From Rhodocollybia butyracea (taxonomy: Eukaryota > Basidiomycota > Agaricomycetes > Agaricales > Omphalotaceae): DNA of 64,000 nt. The translations under genes were made by a program, and so were the position numbers. Below are positions 21,064 to 30,684 of this stretch, one piece after another; the stretch's first letter is position 1, and each line of letters opens with the position of its first letter. The notes below the pieces were generated by a model. The model was not told where the DNA came from and ran no database searches. It was given only the letters and a program-made list of their open reading frames with translations. The stretch is taken from the NCBI GenBank assembly GCA_015501585.1, contig JADNRY010000212.1:1-64000 (forward strand). The letters run 5' to 3'.

Positions 21064-22583
21064 ATGTCAATGCTCGTCGAGCTCCCCGACGATGTTCTGT
21101 TCAACGTGATAAAGTTCTTGGCCGCCCCAGACATATTTACCACGCGAAAAGTAAGTTCATTCACAAGTTTTGTCAAACACATGAGCCAAATTCGATGGCA
21201 CAGACCTGTAAACGATTTCAGGCAATCACGATGGTTCGTAATGTTTGGACTACGGCGTATAAAACCTCTTCTGGTGGGTTTTTTCCAATCGTCGACCTGG
21301 CCTCTCAGACCACGGTGGATCTCGAACAACTTGTGCTGCGGGCTCATCAAATGGATATGTTTTGGGCAAATCCGTCACATGCGAGACGTTTTTATGAACA
21401 AAGGTGGCAGCTCGATAGTGAGACTTGTGGAATTGACATATCGGATATAGTAGACGAAGGGCTTTATCTTGGCCGCTACCTTATTCTTCACCATCCCCAG
21501 GTAATCCTTGTTTATGATCTCCAGATCAAAAACGAAGTCTTCAGATACAATGCACCTGTAAACCATGAATTCTTGTTCCTACACAATTCATGTCACACCA
21601 CCATACGGGACCGTGAAACAGACTATTTTCTTCCATTCGTTGTTTCACGCGAGACGCGGTAAGCCAAAAATCTTCTCCCATAAATTATTTGGTGCTCTGA
21701 CTCTTGAGTCACAACTTCTAGCTCAGTATTGATGGTGCAGATCAGTCCTTTGGGAACTATGACAATCACCGATTGCCCGGAACTTCAGTTTCTGGTCGAA
21801 CATGGTGTCTATGCATATCTGTGTATGAGTAATGACCTTGCCGTTATACAACCTGAGCATGAAGAACGAGCAGTGCAAGTTATACACTTGCCCTCAAGAA
21901 AGATTTATCCTTTTTCTTTGAAGCCTACGGTCAGTTGTACGTGTTCTAACTGTCTTCAGACGTTATTTGAACATACTCAAATGTAGGATGCTCCCCCGGA
22001 CATATCTTTCAGTTCTGCGCTCTTCATACCTGGGGGATATGTTCTGTTGAGCTTCAGGACTTCCGGCTCATCAGTTAACCATTTCTTTGCCCTTTACCGC
22101 CTACATGACCATATTAATCAATCTGCCGGTACTCCTCTTTACCCAACGCATCAAGGTCACTTTGAAGTAGATTTCATGCGACTTCATCTGCTCTGCTCGG
22201 AAACATCAACGACCGGGTCTCTTTGGTTCATGGCATGCTTGCGCGCGCGGTATAATATGTTCTACCTGGTTCACATTACACTTCACGGTGATGGACGCCT
22301 GGCTTTTGACATGGGCGACAATGTCCCTAACGTCCTATGGGGTTTACACCTGACTGTAAACTCTAGCGGAAGGGCCCGTGGCTTTGCTCAAGGAAAAGTT
22401 AATACCCATGGTCCCTGGATGCTCTGTGATGTTCATGTCAATTCCAAGGGAGAGCCTCTTATTCACATCTCAACATTGAATATTCTGGGGAACGACAATT
22501 TTATTGGGGATTTGGATGTTTTCCGAGGCGTATTGGTCAGTTACGGCAGAAACAAGATCGATATCCGGCGTTTGGTTGTCTAG
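21064..22583 (+). CDS. F-box protein, 448 aa
   Basis: Exons 21064-21150, 21204-21658, 21722-21929 and 21987-22583 join in consistent phase (1347 nt). The N-terminus carries an F-box (LPDDVLFNVIKFLAAPDIFT, then an intron, then CKRFQAIT and VRNVWTTAY), which would bind Skp1 in an SCF ubiquitin ligase. The remainder, about 400 residues, has short beta-like hydrophobic segments typical of the C-terminal substrate-recognition regions of Agaricomycete F-box proteins, but no named repeat (LRR, WD40) can be seen. The stop is at 22581-22583. No damage detected. Such genes are large families in Agaricomycetes, so the target cannot be predicted. Confidence 0.82.
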
Positions 22584-23848
22584 CTGATGTGGTACACATC
22601 GTCAGTATGCTCTATCAATATACACAACATGCGCTTATCTGATTCTATTAAGCTTGGTTTGCAGGTTGACGTGACCCAGAGTTTGGATCAGTCTTGTTGT
22701 TATTGGAGTAAGTCGTGAATAAACAATTATCTTGGGTGAGACGTACACAGTTCAATTTGAATTGAGTACCAGTCCCGTACATGGCTTGAAGGCTGTATTG
22801 AGTGCTGCTGGATGCAGGCGCTGGTCCAAGACTTGAAACTAGGGCTTACACTTCTCATTACATATCCATATCAATACGAATTATTTGTAGCTTCTTATAC
22901 GTTTCACAACGCAGATATTTCAAAGTTCCTGCCAGCATTACCCTCTACTGTTTCTTAGCATACGGTCTTCTAGTTTCTAAGCTCTCCAGCTCGCTCTTCT
23001 TATATCTATTTTAGGTTGTCAGCCTACGCGCGGGCCACCGAAAGCCCAGCCAAGCTTCTGGGTATGACATTGGACTCACTTCCTATTATTACAAGTAAGC
23101 CTTTGGCCCTTTGTTCAACCGTTGTTTAGAAGTGGAGTCCCATACCCCTGATCTTATGAGTAACAGTTCATTTTGGGCTGGCGTGGCGCATGGCAGAACA
23201 GTCAGTCGAGATTATGCAGTACTTCAACAGCTTCTTGTCGATATTTTGCTATCATCTGTTCCAACTTGGGCTTCTTGATTATTTCAGTTCATTTGACATT
23301 TGGCACTGTTGGCAGACCGAGATATTGGTTCTGTGACCTGCTGTAATGTTTCTGTTTCATTCATTGCACTGTTAAGTTCAGGAGTCCACCCAGCCTTGGA
23401 AACCCCGAGCCACACATTGCTATCGCATACTATCTACCCTAGTATCTCAGAGTTCCAGAGCTCGTACTATAAATACCGTATTTATAGTACGAGCTCTGGA
23501 ACTCTGATCTGCATAAGCCATGACACGGGACTTCCCGAACAGATTGACCAATGATTGACTACCTATTCTGAGCAACCGGCTATGTCCATGATTAGTATTA
23601 TACCAAAAGGGAGCCAGTTATAGATCTGTTCACAGCTTCATACACATGCTTTGGCAATAGTAAGTATGCCAACTCTCAGGCAGAGATCTTCGTGATGGAA
23701 ACTCATGATGAAGCGGGCACTTGTGACACTGCGCCCTCAGACTTCGATAATCATACCTTATAAGGCATCACTCTCAAGTCTGTCCTCTACTTAAACGTGG
23801 GTTTTGGGACTGCTTTTTCCCTGCCCTGATCCTTCCTCACGACTTGAC
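22584..23848. other. Intergenic containing a long palindrome
   Basis: No gene was recognised; open frames at 22802-23014 and 23300-23554 lack motifs. The only structured element is the 61-bp palindrome listed separately. Confidence 0.4.
23447..23507. repeat. Near-perfect 61-bp palindrome (30-bp arms, 1-nt spacer)
   Basis: Left arm 23447-23476, spacer base 23477, right arm 23478-23507. The arms are exact reverse complements over 30 bp; they begin TCAGAGTTCCAGAGC and include GTACTATAAATAC at the centre side. Confidence 0.95.
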
Positions 23849-25449
23849 ATGTCAGATCCATCCTGTATCCCTTCAACAACGCGAGTCCCAAGCCTCGATA
23901 AAACCTATGGAGCAATGTTGGTAGGAAGTAGGTATCCATTCATGAAGTTCATCAACAATTGTTGAATGTTCTTGCAGTTTTTTTCTCTATGTTGTAATGC
24001 TCTTCGTGTTCGGGTTACACTAATAGTTGCTGACAGCCTGCATGGTCTAGTCTACAGGGTGTTCTGACACTACAAACGGTCACATATTATGATTCGTATC
24101 CCAAAGATCAGGCCTGGACAAAACTAGTTGTGAGTAATACATATGCCCCCTCCTTGAAGGCAACTTTTTGAAAGGAATATTGAGGTCGCTACAGTTTGGT
24201 GAACTACACCGCTAATTCCAAAGCCAAAGTACCTGTACTCAATGATATTGCAGGTGCTTTGATACGTTCCAGTTAATCCTTATTGCGCAGTCAGCATATC
24301 ACTACTTAATCAGCAACTGGGGAATTCCCTCGGCATTATTGGTGTCAACCTGGGAGCTCGATCTGAATGTTACGTTCATTGGCCTGTCCACATTTGTCTG
24401 TCAGCTCTTCTTCTTGAGGAGGTAACGTGTCGTGCTTCTTTGAAGAGCCTTGATTACCAGCGAAGTTGTATAGAATCTGGGTATTCAGTGGGAAGAAAAT
24501 GAAACACATAATCATAGTTGGGTTGTTGGGTGCGCTCTGTGCAGTGACGCTTATTGTCGATGTTGTCGCCATGGTCAGCGTACTCAAAAATAGCTCTGTC
24601 GCTGAATTTGGCTCGCAAAAGGTCACAATCCTTGTGGCATTTATCTCGGGGGCGGTGGGTAAGTCAATCGCACTTCAACTACAACTCATTGCTAACAGAA
24701 CTTGAAGCCGATGTGTCTATTGCACTGCTACTATCATATTATATTCGGCGCAATAAAGGCGGCTTCAAAAAGTAAACCTTTTAAGACTCTTATGCTTGCA
24801 TATTCTAATCGTGACGGTATAACTTTTAGGACTGACTCTATTATTACCCTCATAATCAGGTATACAATCACAACAGGCGTTGTTACCAGGTGGGTATGAA
24901 CATAGGTATATCACTACGGCTTGTTCATGGGAATCTACTACAGCTTATTGGGTATTTTCACACTTGTCGCTGTTCGTTATTATACTCGTTTGACTTGGGG
25001 GCGTACTCATAAAAGACTCCACGTTTCAGTATTTTCTATCGCCCGATGGGCTCATTTTTATTGTGCGTACATACCCTTTCAACAAGGAATCAATTTGACA
25101 GTCTATCGATTAGGGCATGCATTTTTGCCTGGGACGCTTGTACACCAATGCACTTCTTGCTACGTTAGTGTCCCGTTAATCTTCTACGGAATAGCCTGAT
25201 AGTGGATCTTTGCAGATTAAACTCTCGATCAAAACTGCGAGCTTCACTTGATGAGACAACTAATCTGCAATTTGACACTGATCCATGGAGAAATGAAAGT
25301 TTGTCGATGGGCCCCATGTCGAATTTAACCAGAACAGTGAGCGAAAATCGCATTCAAAATTCGTTGGCGGTGTTACAGATAGAACTAAATCGTCTCCCTA
25401 ATTTTCACACAGGCAACAAAAAATCAGAGTATGTATGTGAATGTCCATA
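23849..25449 (+). CDS. DUF6534-domain multi-pass membrane protein
   Basis: ATG at 23849 (MSDPSCIPSTTRVPSLDKTY, then GAMLVGS). Successive exons on the plus strand encode FFLYVVMLF, then GVLTLQTVTYYDSYPKD (24060-24130), then FDTFQLILIAQSAYHYLISN (24260-24420), then YRIWVFSGKK with a helix, then the DUF6534 signature ADVSIALLLSYYIRRNKGGF (24705-24775), TDSIITLIIRYTITTGVVT, VYTNALLATL (25141-25170) and LNSRSKLRASLDE with a charged cytosolic tail. About seven helices are expected. These proteins are abundant in Agaricomycetes and their function is unknown; a receptor-like role is speculation. Exon joins after 24130 and around 24890-25140 were not fully resolved, so a damaged exon is possible. The nearest relative is the minus-strand gene at 17823-19430. 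Confidence 0.7.
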
Positions 25450-26227
25450 AAGCTACCGAGGTGGTGGAGGACTCTGGAGATATTTACAACTCGAAGGGGA
25501 AAACACTAGATAGCCGCGGAGTTACAGACGATGGGATCTGAGTATTCTTCACCCTTCCACTTGGCACTGGTTCTGTGTGACTACCTCGGATTGCCGAGAG
25601 CTAGAAAAGAAAAAAAACTGGGGTTCAGTTGGTTGATCCATTGGTAGGGAGGAAAAGAATGAAGCTATCTATGTGTGACGTACCCTTGTCGAACCAAGAA
25701 ATGTCCGGCGTGAGGCCCGAAGTCTCGCCTCAAGTCCACCACCTACACATGGCTTGTCCCTCGTCTCCTCTTTGATCTCCCTCCTATCATGCTCTCAATC
25801 AAATCGTACATGTACGCCAAATTTTACTCCCTGTACTCCGTTCAATGGCTCCGAATATCGATTGAATCTTTTGTGTTCCATCAACTCTATTTCCGAGATG
25901 CTCCTTCACGTAGCATGACCTGGCATGGCCGGAGATAGATACAGAAGTAGCAGCGGTTTTCTCCTGTACTATGTAGTCAACTTATCACTGAGCACTTGGG
26001 ACGTTACCTGGGAAACCAGGCCGGGGAACAGCAATAGGGCTCTGACCTTACATTGAAAGAATATAGAAGTAAGCGTAGCGACTAACGGGACACAATCTGA
26101 AAAGCACTTGATCACCACATAGCTGTCGTTCAAGCGAGTCCAGTCAATGTCCGAATTTACTGAAACCGGAGTTGACTAATAATGAGTCAATACTGTGTGG
26201 AAGGGTCTTTGCAGCTTCCATGGTAAT
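25450..26227. other. Intergenic
   Basis: 3' flank of the DUF6534 gene. No gene, RNA or mobile element recognised. Confidence 0.4.
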
Positions 26228-26376
26228 GTGCAGCATTATCCCAAGTTGTGTTGAGAAGATAAGTAATGAATGTATGTGATAGTGTTAAGTGGTAAAATAT
26301 TAATGATAGTAGTGGTTGTTAATAAATGAAAAAAGAGTGTGTATATGCCTATAGTGTAGAATCGGGTCATAACAGG
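26228..26376. repeat. LTR-like direct repeat, copy 1
   Basis: About 145 bp running from TGTGCAGCATTATCCCAA to GGGTCATAACAGGT, sharing most of its sequence and order of motifs with 30268-30415. An internal TGTTGA...TAACA pair resembles Copia-type LTR ends. No reverse transcriptase frame lies between the copies. Confidence 0.5.
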
Positions 26377-27299
26377 TACTTAGTGCCTTAGTTCGGCAAA
26401 GTGCCACTTGACCAGTTGACTACTGATGTAGTACCTACAGCACGTTATACCCTTCCCTACAGTGTACACTCCCAGTCTCTGACCACAGTACGCAACTAAG
26501 TCACATAGCACTTTGATCGGGGGGAGTCCAGATGGAGCACCTCTGTAGATGAACGTGAATCTCAGTTGCTTGTATAATGGTACAACTAAATACTATACCT
26601 GTAGATGAACATGTTGGATTTGGGATTTGTCATTCCAAGCTTGTAATCTTACGTAGGTATAAAACTGTAGTCAGCGGATGCTTCTGCATCCATTTGTCTC
26701 TCTCTTCTGACCGTCACAGAGAGGACAACCGGAATACACTTGTTGCCGCCTTTTTACCCTCAGGAGCCTATCACAACAGAACATGAGTCTACCATTGAAG
26801 TACAATAGGTAGTAAGTATAAATAAAGTACCAGAAAGAACGGAGAGCTCACCTCAGTCATTTGTATAATGACAGAGGGAGGGAAAAACTACAAACTGGCT
26901 AATATAAATGTATCAAAGTCTCATATGTATGCGTAAGCATAGAGCAGTGATAGACACGATATAAACGAGAATAGTATGGCCAAAGCATGAGATACTGATC
27001 ATACAGGATAATACAAGCATAATACTCCAACACAACCTCCAATCAAGTCTCCAATAAGAGCTACCTTGATCTCTAGACCCAGGCCTAGACCCAGGCTGAG
27101 GCTTCCTCTATGCAAGATTGTGATCTATAGAATCTAGATCATATTCAAAGAAGTCATTCTTGAATGAATCTAGCACTTTCTCACTCCTGCGATGAGACAA
27201 CTGTGTTGCAATGCCAAAGGCATGACTGGCTCATCGAGCCCTAGGAAGCTGTAGGTACAAGGAGGACATTATCTTTTTAGTTAATTTGTACCATTCTCA
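26377..27299. other. AT-rich intergenic
   Basis: No gene. One plus frame (26577-26786) is unsupported. Confidence 0.35.
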
Positions 27300-27680
27300 T
27301 CTCTGTTGACACCACGGTCCAGGGTGTTTTTCCATTTCTGGAAAATGACTGGGAAAAGTTCGTGGAAATTCTACCTTTCGCGGTAAGTTTCACGGTCGGA
27401 AAAATACATCTATCCCAGCCGTGAAAACTTTCCGGAAATTATAACTTTCATGCCAGATTTCCTGTTTCAGATTATCTCGGCAATTGAATACCTTTCACAG
27501 CCGGCATAAATTTCCTTTCACGGTAGAAATACAGCCTGGGAAATCATCCCGAAATTGTCCCCTTTCACAAAATGTTTCCTTTATGAGTAATATATACTAT
27601 CCCGGCCGTAAAAAATATTGATATAATTGCCCTTTCACGCTTGAAATTAATCAATTTTCCCGGCTGTAAAAGAAATCGGG
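27300..27680. repeat. Degenerate TTTCACGG / CCGTGAAA motif cluster
   Basis: Within 380 bp the words TTTCACGG, TTTCACAG, CCGTGAAA, CCGGCCGTAAAA, CCGGCTGTAAAA and TTTCACGC recur about every 25-45 bp in both orientations, embedded in AT-rich DNA with GGAAA/TTTCC blocks. It has no coding frame. Origin unknown; it could be a decayed satellite or a cluster of binding sites. Confidence 0.5.
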
Positions 27681-28288
27681 CGATGAGTTCAATGGAAGCA
27701 GAGGATGCTCGGGTTCACAGTGGGACGTTGGGTGGACACCCGAGCCACTCACTAAGCCATTATCCCGTAGATTTTTCGGTTGCTTTATTGTCTGTACAGG
27801 CTCAAACTATTCACTACCTTGACAACCACCTTAGGTCCTTCTACGGCGGCGCACAAACTCACCTACAACAGCCTACAACTTCCCAGTATTCTCCCATCAG
27901 CCTCCTTACAACCTCCTTACATTGACATTATGCTGTACCTATCCTACATTGTTTGGAATGGTTTCCTCACCCTCAGCTTGTGGATGGTAAAAAAGGATGG
28001 TCTGGTCAGAATTTCCAGGGTACAGTTATATGAAGTCCGGCCAAGAGTAGCTGTGGCTCAGCCTGACCAACTTGACCAAACAAGCCAACCAAGCTAAAGC
28101 CTCATTCGCACCGCCCCCTCCACTCTGGACATAATCGACCTGAAGTTTGATTCTACATGTTGGTGCAACACATCCGGCAGATGGTCCATCAAGGTTATAC
28201 ATCACATTTCTCTGTCCTTGGAGATGCACACAGCTTCAGGTTTTGTCTCTTGAGGTGACCAAGAGGATGATGCTGATGTTGTATTCTA

Positions 28289-28316
28289 GGAGTCACCCTG
28301 AGGCAGCGGTGACTCC
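28289..28316. repeat. Short inverted repeat
   Basis: Arms GGAGTCACC and GGTGACTCC separated by 10 nt. An isolated hairpin in non-coding DNA. Confidence 0.6.
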
Positions 28317-28369
28317 CTAAAGGATTTTAGATCTAATGAACTAGGGTACCAAGTAGTGCAAGAGGGCGA

Positions 28370-28560
28370 CAAAGGAAATTTACACACGGTAAGCCTCCTC
28401 ACATCCTCCTCACATCTCACGCCTCCCCGCATTTTCCATACATTTTCCATTGAACCTGGCTTTACAATCATGTATCAGCGAAGGAAATTAACACACGGTA
28501 AGCTCACACCCCACGCCTCCCCGCATTTTCCATTGAATCTGGCTCGCAGAATGGGATGCT
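28370..28560. repeat. Imperfect tandem duplication, unit about 110 bp
   Basis: The block AAGGAAATT.ACACACGGTAAG ... CACGCCTCCCCGCATTTTCC ... CATTGAAYCTGGCT occurs twice in direct orientation with small indels. Non-coding. Confidence 0.65.
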
Positions 28561-29384
28561 TTATGGTTCAAAGGCTTGGAGTCCTCATTTTCAGTTTCTA
28601 GTGTCCTGGGCCTTTCTCCCAAATAAACAAAGATGCCTTCCATGAAGAATGCCTAGCTGCCCTAGCGGCTACGGTAGGCGAGGCGTCCACGGTTCAATTT
28701 TGAATTGAGTATTGGTCCAGCCGATGTGCCACTAATCAACAGTCATTTTGTTCACCTAGGAAGGGATTTAGGCAGACACAGGGAGCCATCCTGAAGACTG
28801 CCAGCAACAACTCCCTAGGATAGATTACTAGTTAGTAGGGCGAAGGTGGGTGTAGTCTTGAGAACCAGACTCTGAAATACCTACGCACTGTGTAATTATT
28901 AGAAAAGAGAGGAAATTTCTGAGTGGTAATTATTCGTCTGAGATAAGCTGCAGGCATGTTGGGCAAGAGGGAAGACTTGATCCCACTAGAGAGGCTCTCA
29001 AACCAGCCGGTTCAGTTGTAACATATAAATACCCCCAGTAGTTACTCTGGGGAATAATTTACTAAGGCCAGTAAGCTACTGTACTGCCAGTACTGGGGGA
29101 ATAAAATATCAACTTGGTAGTCAGCTGGTACGCATTTGATAAGGTCATGTGACTCGTCGATTGCAGATTTGGGTGGCTGCACAAAAATGGGTGGTTTTGT
29201 TATGACTCGATCAATAGTCTCGTCCAAACCTTCACAGTACGTAACTCGGTGGTAACAATGATAAGAGAAATTAATGGAGATTATAGAGCAAGCCTTTCCG
29301 TTTGATGAAACCGCTAGGCAAAAAATATATACTCAAACAACTAGGCTCAAGTAAAGTTAGTAACTAGTTTGTAATACAAAACTC

Positions 29385-29805
29385 ACAGAAGTTATTATTT
29401 GGAGATAGCTCGACAAATAATAATAAGATTACCCTCGGAGATGGCTCGACAAGCAGTAATATGAATCAGAACTAATACTCGGAGATGGCTCAACAAGTAG
29501 TAGTGAGTGTGGTGTCTAATACTCGGAGATAGCTCAACAAGTAATAGTGAGTGTGGTGTCTAGTACTTGGAGATAGCTCAACAAGTAATAGTGAGTGTGA
29601 TGTCTAATACTTGGAGATAGCTCAACAAGTAATAGGAAGTTGCAACTTGGAGATAGCTCAACAAGTGGCAATTAAAGAAGTATTCACTAGGAGATAGCTC
29701 AACAGGTGAATATTAGTGGATACAACTTGGAGTTAGCTCAACAAGATGTATAAATGTGTATTGTAACTTGGAGATAGCTCAACAATATACAATGAGTTGG
29801 TCTGG
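29385..29805 (+). repeat. Tandem array of about ten hairpins with conserved apical sequence and covarying stems
   Basis: The module GGAGATAGCTCAACAAG (variants ATGG, TTAG, GACA) recurs about ten times, spaced about 30-60 bp. GAG and CTC inside it pair around an ATAG loop. Outside it, each copy has its own flanks, and these are complementary to each other within the copy though different between copies. Examples: TTATTATTT with AAATAATAA (first copy), AATATT-type CAC with GTG pairing over 8-10 bp near 29685-29715, TTGCAACTT with AAGTGGCAA near 29640-29670, ATACAACTT with AAGATGTAT near 29720-29750. This pattern of compensatory difference argues for selection or propagation of a stem-loop. No coding frame is present. 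Confidence 0.7.
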
Positions 29806-29899
29806 TGATTCACACAAGTGATAACAGCAAACAAGTGGGGGTTTGGATTTAAGAAAAATAATACGTCTAACGTACATTGGTAAATCTAGACTACTTATA

Positions 29900-30245
29900 T
29901 ACTGTGCAATGTGTACTAGTTAGGAAATGCTGCGGAATGACTAGATTTGAGTCATAACTGCGGAAATACTGCGGATGAGTCAGTCTGACTATGTAATGCT
30001 GTGCAATGACTAATATTGAGTCATGTATGCGGAACCGTAGTTGACTCAGATATCTGGCTGTGCAATGACTGATATTGAGTCATTGATGTAAAGAGGCTAT
30101 GCAATGATGTCATAGCTGTGGAGCAGTGATGTGATATCATAACTGCGGAGCAATGGAATGACATCATGATTGTGGAGTAGCAAGATGACATCATAGTTGT
30201 GGAGCTAGAATGATGTCATGACTGTGCAGACTGTGCAGTGACTGT
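29900..30245 (+). repeat. Second short-hairpin/tandem array (ATGACT...AGTCAT; GATGTCATAG)
   Basis: Three copies of ATGACT, a 7-nt loop (AGATTTG, AATATTG, GATATTG) and AGTCAT occur at about 29938-29956, 30006-30024 and 30063-30085, the last with 8-bp arms. From about 30100 to 30230 a unit of about 38 bp with TGATGTCAT or TGACATCAT and CTGTGGAG repeats about four times. Non-coding; directly precedes LTR-like copy 2. Confidence 0.6.
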
Positions 30246-30267
30246 TAAAGATCATTCTGGTGTTCTG

Positions 30268-30415
30268 GAAGAATGTGTGCAGCATTAACCCAAATGGTGT
30301 TGAATAACTAATGAATGTAAAATGTTAAGTAGAAGTATTAATGATAGTGTTCATAGTTGGTTACAGAAGAAAAAAGATTGGGTGTATAGGATTTAGATCC
30401 GGGTCATAACAGGTT
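30268..30415. repeat. LTR-like direct repeat, copy 2
   Basis: Matches 26228-26376 from TGTGCAGCATTAACCCAA through TAATGAATGTA to GGGTCATAACAGGT. The two copies are 4 kb apart in the same orientation. Confidence 0.5.
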
Positions 30416-30684
30416 TACAGGCCAAATATGGATATTTCTGGGATGGTAGCTAGCCCAAAAAAGACTATATATAATATATTAATATTTGAGCACTACTCCG
30501 AGGTGGATTAAGGTAGACGACACTAGGAACTACTACGCTTAAGTAATCAATCACGTGTTAGTTATGTTACTGCAAAATTCGTGATTTTGAAAAGTAAAGA
30601 AATGGCCAGTGCCAGCGCATCACAAGTATCGTTGAGAGTAGATAGAATTATGATGAATTATGATGTTCTAAAGTATATGAAGCA

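Noticed and set aside
22749..22785. TTCAATTTGAATTGAGTA motif, also at about 28690-28720
   Set aside because: Only a short shared phrase (GTTCAATTT(T)GAATTGAGTA) in two intergenic places; no longer element could be traced around it.
29385..29805. CRISPR-like appearance (constant 17-mer with variable spacers)
   Set aside because: The genome is eukaryotic, spacing is irregular, and the variable flanks are complementary to each other, which fits hairpins rather than spacers. No cas genes.
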